Source of the DNA: Hymenobacter properus
GTDB lineage: Bacteria; Bacteroidota; Bacteroidia; Cytophagales; Hymenobacteraceae
Assembly (NCBI RefSeq): GCF_015694735.1
Contig: NZ_JADQDP010000002.1
Location: forward strand, 1,178,001 to 1,242,000
Length of the DNA stretch: 64,000 nucleotides
Direction: 5' to 3'
Shown: one piece after another, positions 51,066 to 58,905 of the stretch
How positions within the stretch are numbered: position 1 is the first letter of the stretch
Layout of the letters: each line of letters starts with the position of its first letter
The notes under the pieces: model-generated
What the model was told of the DNA's origin: nothing
Database searches by the model: none
Seen by the model: only the letters and a program-made list of their open reading frames with translations
Program-made: the position numbers and the translations under genes

Positions 51066-51920
51066 ATGCTCCAAGCCCTCGCCAACACGCTCCCGCATTT
51101 CCGCCACACCAATTCCGGCCAGTTTTTCCTCATGGCCGGGCCCTGCGTCATCGAAGGTGAGGACATGGCCCTACGCATTGCCGAGCGCATCAAGCACATC
51201 ACCGACAAGCTTCAGATTCCCTACATCTTCAAGGGCTCCTACCGCAAGGCCAACCGCTCGCGGCTCGATTCCTTCACCGGCATCGGCGACGAAACGGCCC
51301 TGCGCATCCTGCAAAAGGTAGGGCGCGAAATCGGTGTGCCCACCGTCACCGATATCCACGAGTCGAGCGAAGCCGCGCTGGCGGCCGAGTTCGTCGACGT
51401 GCTGCAAATCCCGGCCTTCCTGTGCCGGCAGACTGATTTGCTCATTGCCGCCGCCCAAACCGGCAAGGTAGTGAACGTGAAAAAAGGCCAGTTCCTGAGC
51501 GGCGAGGCCATGAAATGGGCCGTCGATAAAATCCGCCAGTCGGGCAACCCGCACGTCATCCTCACCGAGCGCGGCAATTCCTTCGGCTACTCCGACCTGG
51601 TGGTGGACTTCCGCAACCTGCCCGCCATGCGCGAGTTCGATGTGCCCGTGGTGATGGACGTGACGCACTCGCTGCAGCGCCCTAACCAAAGCAGCGGCGT
51701 AACGGGCGGCCAGCCCGCCCTCATCGAAACCATTGCCAAGGCCGCCATCGCCGTGGGCGCCGACGGCCTGTTCATCGAAACCCACCCTACGCCCGCTACC
51801 GCCCTCTCCGACGGCGCCAACATGCTGCCCCTCGACCAGTTGGAAGCGCTGCTGGTGAAGCTCACGCGGGTGCGCGACGCCCTGCGCCCCGTTCCCGGCG
51901 TCGACCCACAGGGCTTGTAA
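51066..51920 (+). CDS. kdsA: 3-deoxy-8-phosphooctulonate synthase
   Basis: 284 residues. The class is set by FFLMAGPCVIEGEDMALRIA at the N-terminus, FKGSYRKANRSRLDSFTGIG, DIHESSEAALAAEFVDVLQI, PAFLCRQTDLLIAAAQTGK, VKKGQFLSGEAMKWAVDKIR and VVMDVTHSLQRPNQSSGVTG. It condenses arabinose 5-phosphate and phosphoenolpyruvate to KDO 8-phosphate for lipopolysaccharide core synthesis, in the cytoplasm. The gene follows a methyltransferase gene six bases upstream and precedes a small membrane protein gene by 32 bases. Confidence 0.97.
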   Translation: MLQALANTLPHFRHTNSGQFFLMAGPCVIEGEDMALRIAERIKHITDKLQIPYIFKGSYRKANRSRLDSFTGIGDETALRILQKVGREIGVPTVTDIHESSEAALAAEFVDVLQIPAFLCRQTDLLIAAAQTGKVVNVKKGQFLSGEAMKWAVDKIRQSGNPHVILTERGNSFGYSDLVVDFRNLPAMREFDVPVVMDVTHSLQRPNQSSGVTGGQPALIETIAKAAIAVGADGLFIETHPTPATALSDGANMLPLDQLEALLVKLTRVRDALRPVPGVDPQGL

Positions 51921-51952
51921 GCCTAAAACCCGAACCAGTTAAGTCAGGACCG

Positions 51953-52480
51953 ATGACGGAGTTTCGGCTCTACAAATCTCGTCGGAAGGCGCTACGGCTC
52001 CTGCTGGGCTGCGGCGCCTTTGTGGCGATGGGCTGCTTTCTGCTGGTGCGGGGCAGCTCGCCGCCGTGGGGCCCCTGGGTATGCATCGGGTTTTTCGGCC
52101 TGGGCTTGCCGCTGGGCTTTTTTCAGCTGCTGGACCGCCGCCCCCAGATAATTGTGAACGAGTTCGGGGTGTTCGACCGCACTTCCCACCACGAATTCAT
52201 CAACTGGGAAATCATCCGAGACGTCTACCTCATCGAACTGCACCGGCAGCGGTTCATTTGCCTGGTGGTGGACGCCGCCTTCGAGCCATCGCGCCGAAAA
52301 GGCAAGTTCCAGCAGGGCATGGCGAAGCTGGGCAAAGAAATCGGCTTTCAGGAACTGAATATCTCCCTTGGGTCCGTCGAAATTGATGCCTTCCGCTTCG
52401 CCGAATTCATCCTGGCGATGCGGGGTGCCGCCCCGCCCGAACGCCAGGGGCTGCTGCAGAAAGCCATTGCCAATTTGTAG
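51953..52480 (+). CDS. STM3941-like small membrane protein
   Basis: 175 residues. Two membrane helices (LLLGCGAFVAMGCFLLVRG and WVCIGFFGLGLPLGFFQLL) are followed by a C-terminal domain with IIVNEFGVFDRTSHHEFINW then EIIRDVYLIELHRQRFICLV. That segment, in which the residues after FDRT include INW, matches the general pattern of STM3941-family proteins of unknown function. It follows kdsA in the same direction and may be co-transcribed. Confidence 0.75.
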   Translation: MTEFRLYKSRRKALRLLLGCGAFVAMGCFLLVRGSSPPWGPWVCIGFFGLGLPLGFFQLLDRRPQIIVNEFGVFDRTSHHEFINWEIIRDVYLIELHRQRFICLVVDAAFEPSRRKGKFQQGMAKLGKEIGFQELNISLGSVEIDAFRFAEFILAMRGAAPPERQGLLQKAIANL

Positions 52481-52511
52481 CGCGCTCGGACTGGCGGAGT
52501 CCAGGGTACTG

Positions 52512-53291
52512 CTACGTGCGCAGCCAGAAATGCTGCTTGGGCTGGTTCTTCCGGAAGAATACCAGTCCGATGTAGAACAGGTCCACCGTCAGCGTCACGT
52601 CGGGGTGGGCTTTGATGGCCTCCCAGGCCCGCTCCATGTCTTCGGACCAATGGATGTCGTCGAAGATGAACACCGAATTATCGGTGCGGTGCTGGAGGCA
52701 TTGCTCGAAGTAGCGCAGCGTGGGCTCGTAGCGGTGGTTGCCGTCGAAGAAGGCAAAGTCAATGGGAGCGGCTAGGCGCGAGAGGGTAGGGGCAAGGGTT
52801 TCATCAATGTTGCCTTCCACCACCTCCACATTGCGCAGCTTTAGCTTATCGAAGGTTTCGCGGGCCACGGCGGCCACGTTGGGGCAGCCCTCGAAGGTGA
52901 CGACGCGGCTACGCGAGTCGGCCGAAGCCAGGTAGGCCGTGGTGAGCCCCAGCGAGGTGCCCAACTCCAGAATGGTGGCCGGCCGGAAGTAGTTGGCCAG
53001 CCGAAACAGCAGCTGTGCCAGCTTCCTGGGCTTGGCGGCGGTGCGGGCAATGTCGGCCACGCGGCGCTGCTGGCCCGCGCCGGTGTGTGAGCCCGCCCCA
53101 AAATCGGTGACGCTGATACTGGCCGGGCTGCTGAGCAACTGGCGGCGCCGCTCTTCCACGGCAGTATAAGCCCGGTAATGACCCGTGTGGCGCACCACGG
53201 AAGTATAGAGGCCGAACACAAACGGCGAATGCAGCCCGTGGGCGTTGCCCGAGCGCAGCCAGAAGCGGAGGTAAGCGAGAAGTTGGAACAA
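52512..53291 (-). CDS. class I SAM-dependent methyltransferase
   Basis: 259 residues starting with TTG at 53291; the opening FQLLAYLRFWLRSGNAHGLH is typical for this family, which supports the rare start. Motif I is ATILELGTSLGLTTAYLASA, then RVVTFEGCPNVAAVARETFD, with FAFFDGNHRYEPTLRYFEQC and VFIFDDIHWSEDMERAWEAI further on, an O-methyltransferase-like arrangement. Substrate unknown. It is convergent with the STM3941-like gene and separated from apaG by an inverted repeat. Confidence 0.9.
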   Translation of the reverse strand: MFQLLAYLRFWLRSGNAHGLHSPFVFGLYTSVVRHTGHYRAYTAVEERRRQLLSSPASISVTDFGAGSHTGAGQQRRVADIARTAAKPRKLAQLLFRLANYFRPATILELGTSLGLTTAYLASADSRSRVVTFEGCPNVAAVARETFDKLKLRNVEVVEGNIDETLAPTLSRLAAPIDFAFFDGNHRYEPTLRYFEQCLQHRTDNSVFIFDDIHWSEDMERAWEAIKAHPDVTLTVDLFYIGLVFFRKNQPKQHFWLRT

Positions 53292-53293
53292 GC

Positions 53294-53379
53294 TAGTTGC
53301 CGGTTGTTAGTTGTCCGTTGTCAGGGAAAACGACAACCACGGTGCAAACTAACAACGGACAACGAGCAACTGACAACTA
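53294..53379. repeat. AGTTGTCAGTTG-family inverted repeat (copy 2)
   Basis: Left arm TAGTTGCCGGTTGTTAGTTG from 53294 and right arm AACGAGCAACTGACAACTA ending 53379, enclosing a short loop. It lies between apaG and the methyltransferase gene. Confidence 0.85.
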
Positions 53380-53383
53380 CACG

Positions 53384-53770
53384 CTAGTTCATCCGGTACG
53401 GCACCATGAGGGTGAACTCCGGAATCTCCACCGTGAACTCCTGGCCATTGGCCAGCCGCTCCATGAGGTAGGTGCCGCGCATCTTGCCCACGCCCGACTT
53501 CAAATTACAACCGCTCACGTACTGGTGGGCTTCGCCGGGCTCCAGCACCGGCTGGCGGCCTACCACGCCCTCACCTTCCACTTCGCGCACCACGCCGTTG
53601 GCGTCGTGAATGTGCCAGTGGCGGCGCAACAGCTTCACCGTGAACTCGCTGTTGTTGCGAATCTCAATCTTGTAGGCAAACACGAAATGCTCCTGGCCGG
53701 GGCTGGAGTAGTCGGGCAAGTAGTTGGTCGTAACCGAAACGGTGACGCCTTGCGTAGTGGTGGTGGGCAT
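53384..53770 (-). CDS. apaG: ApaG/DUF525 domain protein
   Basis: 128 residues. The fold is recognisable from VSVTTNYLPDYSSPGQEHFV, FAYKIEIRNNSEFTVKLLRR, HWHIHDANGVVREVEGEGVV, GRQPVLEPGEAHQYVSGCNL and GTYLMERLANGQEFTVEIPE. ApaG is linked to Co/Mg efflux and stress tolerance by mutants but its biochemical action is not settled; the fibronectin-III-like fold suggests binding. It is divergent from ung. Confidence 0.95.
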   Translation of the reverse strand: MPTTTTQGVTVSVTTNYLPDYSSPGQEHFVFAYKIEIRNNSEFTVKLLRRHWHIHDANGVVREVEGEGVVGRQPVLEPGEAHQYVSGCNLKSGVGKMRGTYLMERLANGQEFTVEIPEFTLMVPYRMN

Positions 53771-53881
53771 AGGTGTCGGAACTAAGGGGCTGCGGACCTA
53801 ACAGCAGCCCGCCGAAATTGGTTTTACGCAAATGCGGCCTTTGAACGCCACTATTACCCGTTTATTTTCTTCCCAACTTCG

Positions 53882-54544
53882 ATGGTAAAGATAGCCGAAA
53901 GCTGGCGGCCGGTGCTAGCCGATGAATTCGAAAAGCCCTATTTTCAACGGCTCATTGCCTTCGTGAAGGGTGAGTACGCCACGGCCACCGTGTACCCGGC
54001 CGGCCCCCAGATTTTCCATGCCTTCGACGCCACGCCGTTCGACAACGTCAAGGTCGTCATCCTGGGCCAAGACCCCTACCACGGCAAAAACCAGGCGCAC
54101 GGCCTCTCGTTCTCGGTGCAGGAGGGGCAGCGCACGCCGCCCTCGCTCCAAAATATCTTCAAGGAGCTGCAGGACGACATCCCCGGCACGCCGCCTGCCC
54201 CCAACGGCAACCTCGACCGCTGGGCCAGCCAGGGCGTGCTGCTGCTCAACGCCACCCTCACCGTGCGGGCCGCCGAGCCCGCCTCTCACCAGAAAAAAGG
54301 CTGGGAAGAATTCACCGACGCCGTCATCCGCAAGATTTCGGAGGAGAAGGAACACGTGGTGTTCATCCTCTGGGGCGCTTACGCTGGCAAAAAGTCGGAG
54401 CTGATTGACGAGCGCAAGCACCTCATTCTGAAATCTGTACACCCCTCGCCCTACGCGGCCGATAAGGGCTTCTTCGGCAGCAAGCCCTTCAGCAAGACTA
54501 ACGCTTGGCTGAAAAGCAAGGGGCTGGAACCGATTCAGTGGTAG
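53882..54544 (+). CDS. ung: uracil-DNA glycosylase (family 1)
   Basis: 220 residues. Catalytic motif GQDPYHGKNQAHGLSFSV (Asp of GQDPY) and the uracil-binding/DNA-insertion loop HPSPYAADKGFFGSKPFSKTN are intact, as is VLLLNATLTVRAAEPASH and VFILWGAYAGKKSELI. It removes uracil from DNA after cytosine deamination or dUTP misincorporation. It is followed by a MITE-like element. Length fits the family. Confidence 0.97.
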   Translation: MVKIAESWRPVLADEFEKPYFQRLIAFVKGEYATATVYPAGPQIFHAFDATPFDNVKVVILGQDPYHGKNQAHGLSFSVQEGQRTPPSLQNIFKELQDDIPGTPPAPNGNLDRWASQGVLLLNATLTVRAAEPASHQKKGWEEFTDAVIRKISEEKEHVVFILWGAYAGKKSELIDERKHLILKSVHPSPYAADKGFFGSKPFSKTNAWLKSKGLEPIQW

Positions 54545-54554
54545 TATAATCGGC

Positions 54555-54753
54555 TGTCATTGCGAGCGGAACGCAGTGGAGCGCGGCAATCCGTCCTCCC
54601 AACGCGACCAGCCCTTAGTTGTGATAAAACCCAGCTTAAGCTACATCAACTCAATGAAAAGCCCCGGCGCCATTGTGGTACCGGGGCTTTCTGGTAAAAG
54701 AACGTGTCTGGCTCTTACAGGACGGATTGCTTCGGCTACGCCTCGCAATGACA
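54555..54753. repeat. MITE-like element, copy 2 (full length, about 199 bp)
   Basis: Terminal inverted repeats TGTCATTGCGAG and CTCGCAATGACA, with GGCAATCCGTCCT and AGGACGGATTGC inside. The interior holds AGTTGTGATAAAA, an AAAAGCCCCGGC / ACCGGGGCTTT stem and TTTCTGGTAAAAGAACGTGT. Read in reverse complement, the copy at 38755-38931 shares these blocks in the same order. It separates ung and lepB, which face each other. Confidence 0.88.
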
Positions 54754-54762
54754 GTTGATTTT

Positions 54763-55926
54763 CTAGTGGATGATGTTGAACAAACGGCTCCACCGGACTT
54801 TGTGCCAGAAGTCGGCGTTCGGGTCGATGGACAGCCAGATGAGCACAGCTTTGCCCACCACGTGGTCGGCCGGCACGAAGCCCCAGAAGCGCGAGTCTTC
54901 CGAGTTGTGGCGGTTGTCGCCCATCATCATGTAGTAGTTCTGCTTGACGGTGTAGCTGGTGAGGGGCTTGCCGTTCTGGTAAATCATGCCGTCCTGGTTG
55001 TTCCAAGTAATGCCTGCGTTGTGCTCATAGCGGGCCACAATTTTATAGTAAATGGCGGCGTTGGCAGGCGTGAGGGCAATAGTCTGGCCCTTCTTGGGTA
55101 TGGGCAGCGGGCCGTAATTGTCCAGATTCCACTTGCGCGGGGTGATGCTGGTGGCATCAGAATTCGTGAAATCGGCCTTGTCGGGGAACAGGGGCGGCAC
55201 CGGCGGCTGGTACACCTCGATGGCCTTTACGTAAGGCTGCTTGCGGAAATAGTCGGCCGCGGCCTTCGTGCAGCTGATTTTGTAGATGAACGAGCCGGGC
55301 TTGTCGCCGTTGCCCACGGGCTGGGGCAAGCCACCGGGCATGGTGTAGTCGACCACCCCCTGGGCGCGCAAGGCGTTCGCCACCTCGTCGTTGGGGTTGT
55401 CAATCTGCATCAGATAGTCGGTTTGCAGGCCGGGCACGTTCTCGCCGGGCTTGCCATTGAGAAACACCTGGCCGTTGCGGATTTCCAGGGTGTCGCCGGC
55501 CACGGCCACGCAACGCTTGATGTAGTTGGTGCGCAGGTCAGCCGGGTACTGCGTTTCGTGCGGCACGTGGAATACTACCACGTCGTTGCGCTTGATTTCG
55601 GAGAAGCCCGGCAGGCGATACGTGGGCAGCTGAATCAGCTCGGAATAGCTCTGCAACCCAGTGCCCCAGATGGTTTGGTGCGTAAGGGGCACCTGCAGCG
55701 GCGTTTGGGGCGTGATGGGGCCGTAGTGCAGCTTGCTCACAAACAGGTAGTCGCCCACCAGCAGCGAGTTTTCCATGCTGGGCGACGGAATGGTGTACGC
55801 CTCAAACGTGGCCCAGCGGATGAGCGTGGCCGCCACAATGGCAAAAATCAGCGAATCGGCCCACTCGCGGGTTTTCGTTTTGGGCTGCTTGGGGGGAGCG
55901 GTGGGGTCGGTTTTGAGCAAAGACAT
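54763..55926 (-). CDS. lepB: signal peptidase I
   Basis: 387 residues, long for the family owing to a middle insertion. A single N-terminal membrane segment (WADSLIFAIVAATLIRW) precedes the catalytic Ser in YTIPSPSMENSLLVGDYLFV and the catalytic Lys in NYIKRCVAVAGDTLEIR; the C-terminal box is MMMGDNRHNSEDSRFWGFVP. It removes signal peptides at the periplasmic face. Last gene of the parA-parB-DUF5683-dapB-lepB operon, separated from dapB by a palindrome. Confidence 0.96.
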   Translation of the reverse strand: MSLLKTDPTAPPKQPKTKTREWADSLIFAIVAATLIRWATFEAYTIPSPSMENSLLVGDYLFVSKLHYGPITPQTPLQVPLTHQTIWGTGLQSYSELIQLPTYRLPGFSEIKRNDVVVFHVPHETQYPADLRTNYIKRCVAVAGDTLEIRNGQVFLNGKPGENVPGLQTDYLMQIDNPNDEVANALRAQGVVDYTMPGGLPQPVGNGDKPGSFIYKISCTKAAADYFRKQPYVKAIEVYQPPVPPLFPDKADFTNSDATSITPRKWNLDNYGPLPIPKKGQTIALTPANAAIYYKIVARYEHNAGITWNNQDGMIYQNGKPLTSYTVKQNYYMMMGDNRHNSEDSRFWGFVPADHVVGKAVLIWLSIDPNADFWHKVRWSRLFNIIH

Positions 55927-56008
55927 GGGGCAAGCTTGGGCTTGGCAAATTAAAATCAGGCAAAGAAACGCAGCAGCGGGGGAGTTACCGGTTAAGAAAT
56001 ATACAGAA

Positions 56009-56055
56009 CGTCATGCAGAGCATTCTGCGCATCAACCAGAATGCTCTGCATGACG
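56009..56055. repeat. short palindrome, GTCATGCAGAGC variant
   Basis: CGTCATGCAGAGCATTCTG (56009-56027) and CAGAATGCTCTGCATGACG (56037-56055): 19-base perfect arms with a 9-base spacer, in the dapB-lepB interval. The GAGCGCAGC core is lost, so it is a shortened relative of the elements at 1256, 9107 and 58769. Confidence 0.9.
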
Positions 56056-56775
56056 CTACAATCCCAACAGCTCTTTCATGCCAAACACGCCCCGGCGGCC
56101 GGGCAGCCACTCGGCCGCTAGCAGCGCACCCAGCGCGAAGCCCTCGCGGCTGTGCGCCGCGTGCGTGAGCTCCAGCGTATCCACGTCGGAGGTGTAGGTG
56201 ACGATATGCGTGCCCACTGCGTCGCCGGTGCGCTCGCTGATAATGGCCAACTCGGCCGGCGACTCGGCTGCGGCGTTGCGCCAGGTGGTTTTGGCCGGGA
56301 AGTGGCGCATGATGCCTTCGGCGGTGGTGAGGGCCGTGCCGCTGGGCTGGTCGATTTTTTGGGTGTGGTGAATTTCGCGCACGGCCACGTCGTAGCCGCC
56401 AAACTGGTTCATCTTAGCCGCGATGTACTCGTTGAAATGAAAAAACAGATTCACGCCCACGCTGTAGTTGGAGGCGTAGAACAAACTGCCGTTCAGCTCC
56501 TTTGTCAGCGCAGTGGCTTCCTCAAAATGGTGCAGCCAGCCCGTGGAGCCGCACACCACCGGCAGGCCCTGGCGCAGGCAGGCCGCCACATTATCAAAGG
56601 CCGAGTCGGGGTGAGTGAACTCGATGGCCACGTCGACGGTGGCCGGGGTGAAGTCGGCGATGGTGGCCGGGCTGGTGTGCAGGTCCACAATACCGGCGAT
56701 TTCGTGGCCGCGCTGGGCAGCCAGAGCGCCAATGGTCTGGCCCATTTTGCCGTAGCCGATGAGGAGGATTTTCAT
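56056..56775 (-). CDS. dapB: 4-hydroxy-tetrahydrodipicolinate reductase
   Basis: 239 residues from MKILLIGYGKMGQTIGALAA at 56775. An in-frame reading continues 25 residues upstream, but that part is translated from the AGTTGTCAGTTG repeat and is rejected. The NAD(P)-binding GYGKMGQTIG, the ASNYSVGVNLFFHFN segment, the catalytic EIHHTQKIDQPSGTAL region (HH near Lys), and SREGFALGALLAAEWLPGR are all present. It catalyses the reduction in lysine and meso-diaminopimelate synthesis for peptidoglycan. Part of the parA-lepB operon. Confidence 0.97.
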   Translation of the reverse strand: MKILLIGYGKMGQTIGALAAQRGHEIAGIVDLHTSPATIADFTPATVDVAIEFTHPDSAFDNVAACLRQGLPVVCGSTGWLHHFEEATALTKELNGSLFYASNYSVGVNLFFHFNEYIAAKMNQFGGYDVAVREIHHTQKIDQPSGTALTTAEGIMRHFPAKTTWRNAAAESPAELAIISERTGDAVGTHIVTYTSDVDTLELTHAAHSREGFALGALLAAEWLPGRRGVFGMKELLGL

Positions 56776-56776
56776 G

Positions 56777-56861
56777 TTAGTTGTCAGTTGCTCGTTGTCA
56801 GTTGTTAGTCTGAACTGCCGGCTCAAAACCTGACAACTGACAACAAGCAACCGACAACTAA
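56777..56861. repeat. AGTTGTCAGTTG-family inverted repeat (copy 3)
   Basis: Left arm TTAGTTGTCAGTTGCTCGTT and right arm CAACAAGCAACCGACAACTAA flank a short loop. The element lies directly upstream of the dapB ATG and inside an operon, so it forms a large hairpin in the mRNA leader of dapB. Confidence 0.9.
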
Positions 56862-56865
56862 AAAA

Positions 56866-57594
56866 TTACTTCACCCGCAGCGCCAGCGAGACGCCCGGCG
56901 CCGTGGGCAGCGCCAGTGCCTGGCCCGGTACCGGCAACAGCGTCGGCTGCCAGTGCAGGCTAAGGTCATCGCTCACGTCAAAGTCTTTGAGGTGGGCATC
57001 CACCAGCGCGTCCACAATCTGCAGCCCGTAGGCGAGGCCGCAGTAGAGGTAGAACAAGTCGCGGTTGCCGCGGTAGTACACCAAGCCGCTTTGGATACCG
57101 GCAGCGCTGCCGTAGAGACGAGCCTGCGGGCCCAGCTTGTCGCTGCGCAGCAAGTCGGGGTACTGCGTCACAATGGCGTAGGCATCCACAAACTCCCGGT
57201 AGCGCATCTGGTAAAACACCTCGGCGCCCACCACCGTGCCCAGTGCCCCATACACGAGCGGCAGCTTCCACCAGCGGCGGTTATAAATCTGGCCTGCGCC
57301 GGGCAAAATGGCCGCTAGCAAAGCCGCTTTGCCCGGCCGCGTGAGGCGAATGCCCTCGTAGCCAAACGCCCGGAACATGCGCTCGGTGCGCTTGGCCGAG
57401 TCGGCGGCGGCTTTCTGGCGCTTGGCCGCGGGCGTCACCACGGGCTCGCGGCGCTCGGCGGTATCAGCCAGGATTTCGGCCGGGGTGCGGGTGGGCGTGG
57501 TAGGCGAAAACACCTGGGCCCGCCCGGCCGGGCCGCTCAGCAGCATGGCCACGCCCAATAGTACCGCCGCAATGTAGGAATACGATAGTTTCAT
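56866..57594 (-). CDS. DUF5683 domain protein
   Basis: 242 residues. Signal peptide (VLLGVAMLLSGPAGRAQ), a Thr/Pro/Glu-rich stretch, then a conserved membrane-embedded domain (RLTRPGKAALLAAILPGAGQ, IYNRRWWKLPLVYGALGTVV, AYAIVTQYPDLLRSDK, FYLYCGLAYGLQIVDALVDA). DUF5683 proteins sit next to parAB and dapB in Bacteroidota; their role is unknown, although the position between chromosome partition and envelope genes suggests a link. Confidence 0.9.
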   Translation of the reverse strand: MKLSYSYIAAVLLGVAMLLSGPAGRAQVFSPTTPTRTPAEILADTAERREPVVTPAAKRQKAAADSAKRTERMFRAFGYEGIRLTRPGKAALLAAILPGAGQIYNRRWWKLPLVYGALGTVVGAEVFYQMRYREFVDAYAIVTQYPDLLRSDKLGPQARLYGSAAGIQSGLVYYRGNRDLFYLYCGLAYGLQIVDALVDAHLKDFDVSDDLSLHWQPTLLPVPGQALALPTAPGVSLALRVK

Positions 57595-57662
57595 GGGAAA
57601 CCCGCTAACGAGAAAGGCCGGGGTTTTAGCGTGTTGCGCACCCGCCCATCTCCCGTAACGTC

Positions 57663-58643
57663 TTACGATGGATGCAGGATGTGCAGGATGCGCTGCATGT
57701 CCTCAATCGAGTCGAAGGCGATTTTGATTTCGCCGTTGCCCTTGGCCGTGGGGCGCACCTGCACGCGCGAGCCAAACCGCTCGGCCAGGTGGCGCTCGGT
57801 GCGGCGCAGCTCGGCGGCGGGTACCACGGGCTGGGCCGGGGCTGCTTTCCCGCCATCGGATTTCGTCGCGTCGGTGTTGCGGCCGAAACCACTGCGCACC
57901 AGTTCTTCCACGCGGCGCACCGACAGCTCCTCGGCCACGATTTTGCGGTACAATTCTACCTGAGCCTTGGGGTCGTCGAGCCCGATGAGCGCGCGGGCGT
58001 GGCCCATGCTGATTTCGGCGTCGCGCAGGCCAATCTGCACATCGGGCGGCAGCTTGAGCAGGCGCAGGTAGTTGGTCACGGTCGAGCGGTTTTTGCCCAC
58101 CCGGTCGCCCAGGTCTTCCTGGCGCAGGTTGCACTCGCTCAGCAGGCGCTGGTAGCTGAGGGCGATTTCGATGGCATTCAGGTTTTCGCGCTGAATGTTC
58201 TCAATCAAAGCCATTTCCAGCATCTGCTGGTCGTCGGCCTTGCGGATGTAGGCCGGAATCGTCTCCAAACCGGCCAGCTTGGACGCCTGCAAGCGGCGCT
58301 CGCCCGAAATGAGCTGGTAGGAATTGGTGCCGAGCTGGCGCAGCGTCACGGGCTGGATGATGCCCTGAATCTTAATGCTGTCGGCCAGTTCCTGCAGGGC
58401 TTGCTGGTCGAAGTGGGTGCGGGGCTGGTAGGGGTTGGTCTCGATGTGCTCGACGGCGATGAAGCCCACCGAGTTGACGGGGTGCGACACGAGGCGGTCG
58501 CCGGAGCCGGGCCGCTCGCCTTTCTTCTCGTAGCTGCCCTCGATGAGGGCGTTGAGGCCGCGGCCCAGGCCACCCTTGCGTTTCACGGCCGCGGCGGCAG
58601 CCAGGGCAGCTTGCAATTTCTCTTCGTTCTTCTCTAGTGGCAT
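57663..58643 (-). CDS. parB: chromosome-partitioning protein ParB
   Basis: 326 residues from the ATG at 58643. GGLGRGLNALIEGSYEKK near the N-terminus, then the ParB box region IETNPYQPRTHFDQQALQELA, QLISGERRLQASKLAGLETI (the CTPase/clamp-forming GERR motif), the helix-turn-helix RLLSECNLRQEDLGDRVGKN with RSTVTNYLRLLKLPP, and a C-terminal dimerisation region (FGSRVQVRPTAKGNGEIKIA). It binds parS and CTP and works with ParA in origin segregation. I noticed no parS-like palindrome near it, but I could not search exhaustively. Confidence 0.97.
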   Translation of the reverse strand: MPLEKNEEKLQAALAAAAAVKRKGGLGRGLNALIEGSYEKKGERPGSGDRLVSHPVNSVGFIAVEHIETNPYQPRTHFDQQALQELADSIKIQGIIQPVTLRQLGTNSYQLISGERRLQASKLAGLETIPAYIRKADDQQMLEMALIENIQRENLNAIEIALSYQRLLSECNLRQEDLGDRVGKNRSTVTNYLRLLKLPPDVQIGLRDAEISMGHARALIGLDDPKAQVELYRKIVAEELSVRRVEELVRSGFGRNTDATKSDGGKAAPAQPVVPAAELRRTERHLAERFGSRVQVRPTAKGNGEIKIAFDSIEDMQRILHILHPS

Positions 58644-58768
58644 AGTGCGTCGGCCGGGCCCATAAAAGGCAGTTGGCAACCGAACGTCAAATTTACGGAT
58701 AGTTGGGCGAAGGGCAAGCCGGAAAGTTTGGGCGGAGAAAAACCATGAAGCGCCGAGCCATTAACTCA

Positions 58769-58863
58769 GAACGTCATGCTGAGCTTGCCGAAGCATCTCT
58801 ACCGCAGTAGTAAATGAATTACTCTCGCAGTAGAGACGCTTCGGCAAGCTCAGCATGACGTTC
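58769..58863. repeat. REP-like palindrome, GTCATGCT arm with GAGCTTGCC (copy 6)
   Basis: Arms GAACGTCATGCTGAGCTTGC at 58769 and GCAAGCTCAGCATGACGTTC ending 58863 include CGAAGCATCTCTACCGC versus GCAGTAGAGACGCTTCG; the interior is AT-rich. It lies between parA and parB. Confidence 0.92.
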
Positions 58864-58905
58864 TTTTTATTCTGTCAATACTTAAGCTCCCTCAGGATAA
58901 ACTTG

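Noticed and set aside
56776..56850. An N-terminal extension of dapB by 25 residues
   Set aside because: The residues are the translated AGTTGTCAGTTG repeat; the family N-terminus begins at the ATG at 56775 (MKILLIGYGKMG).
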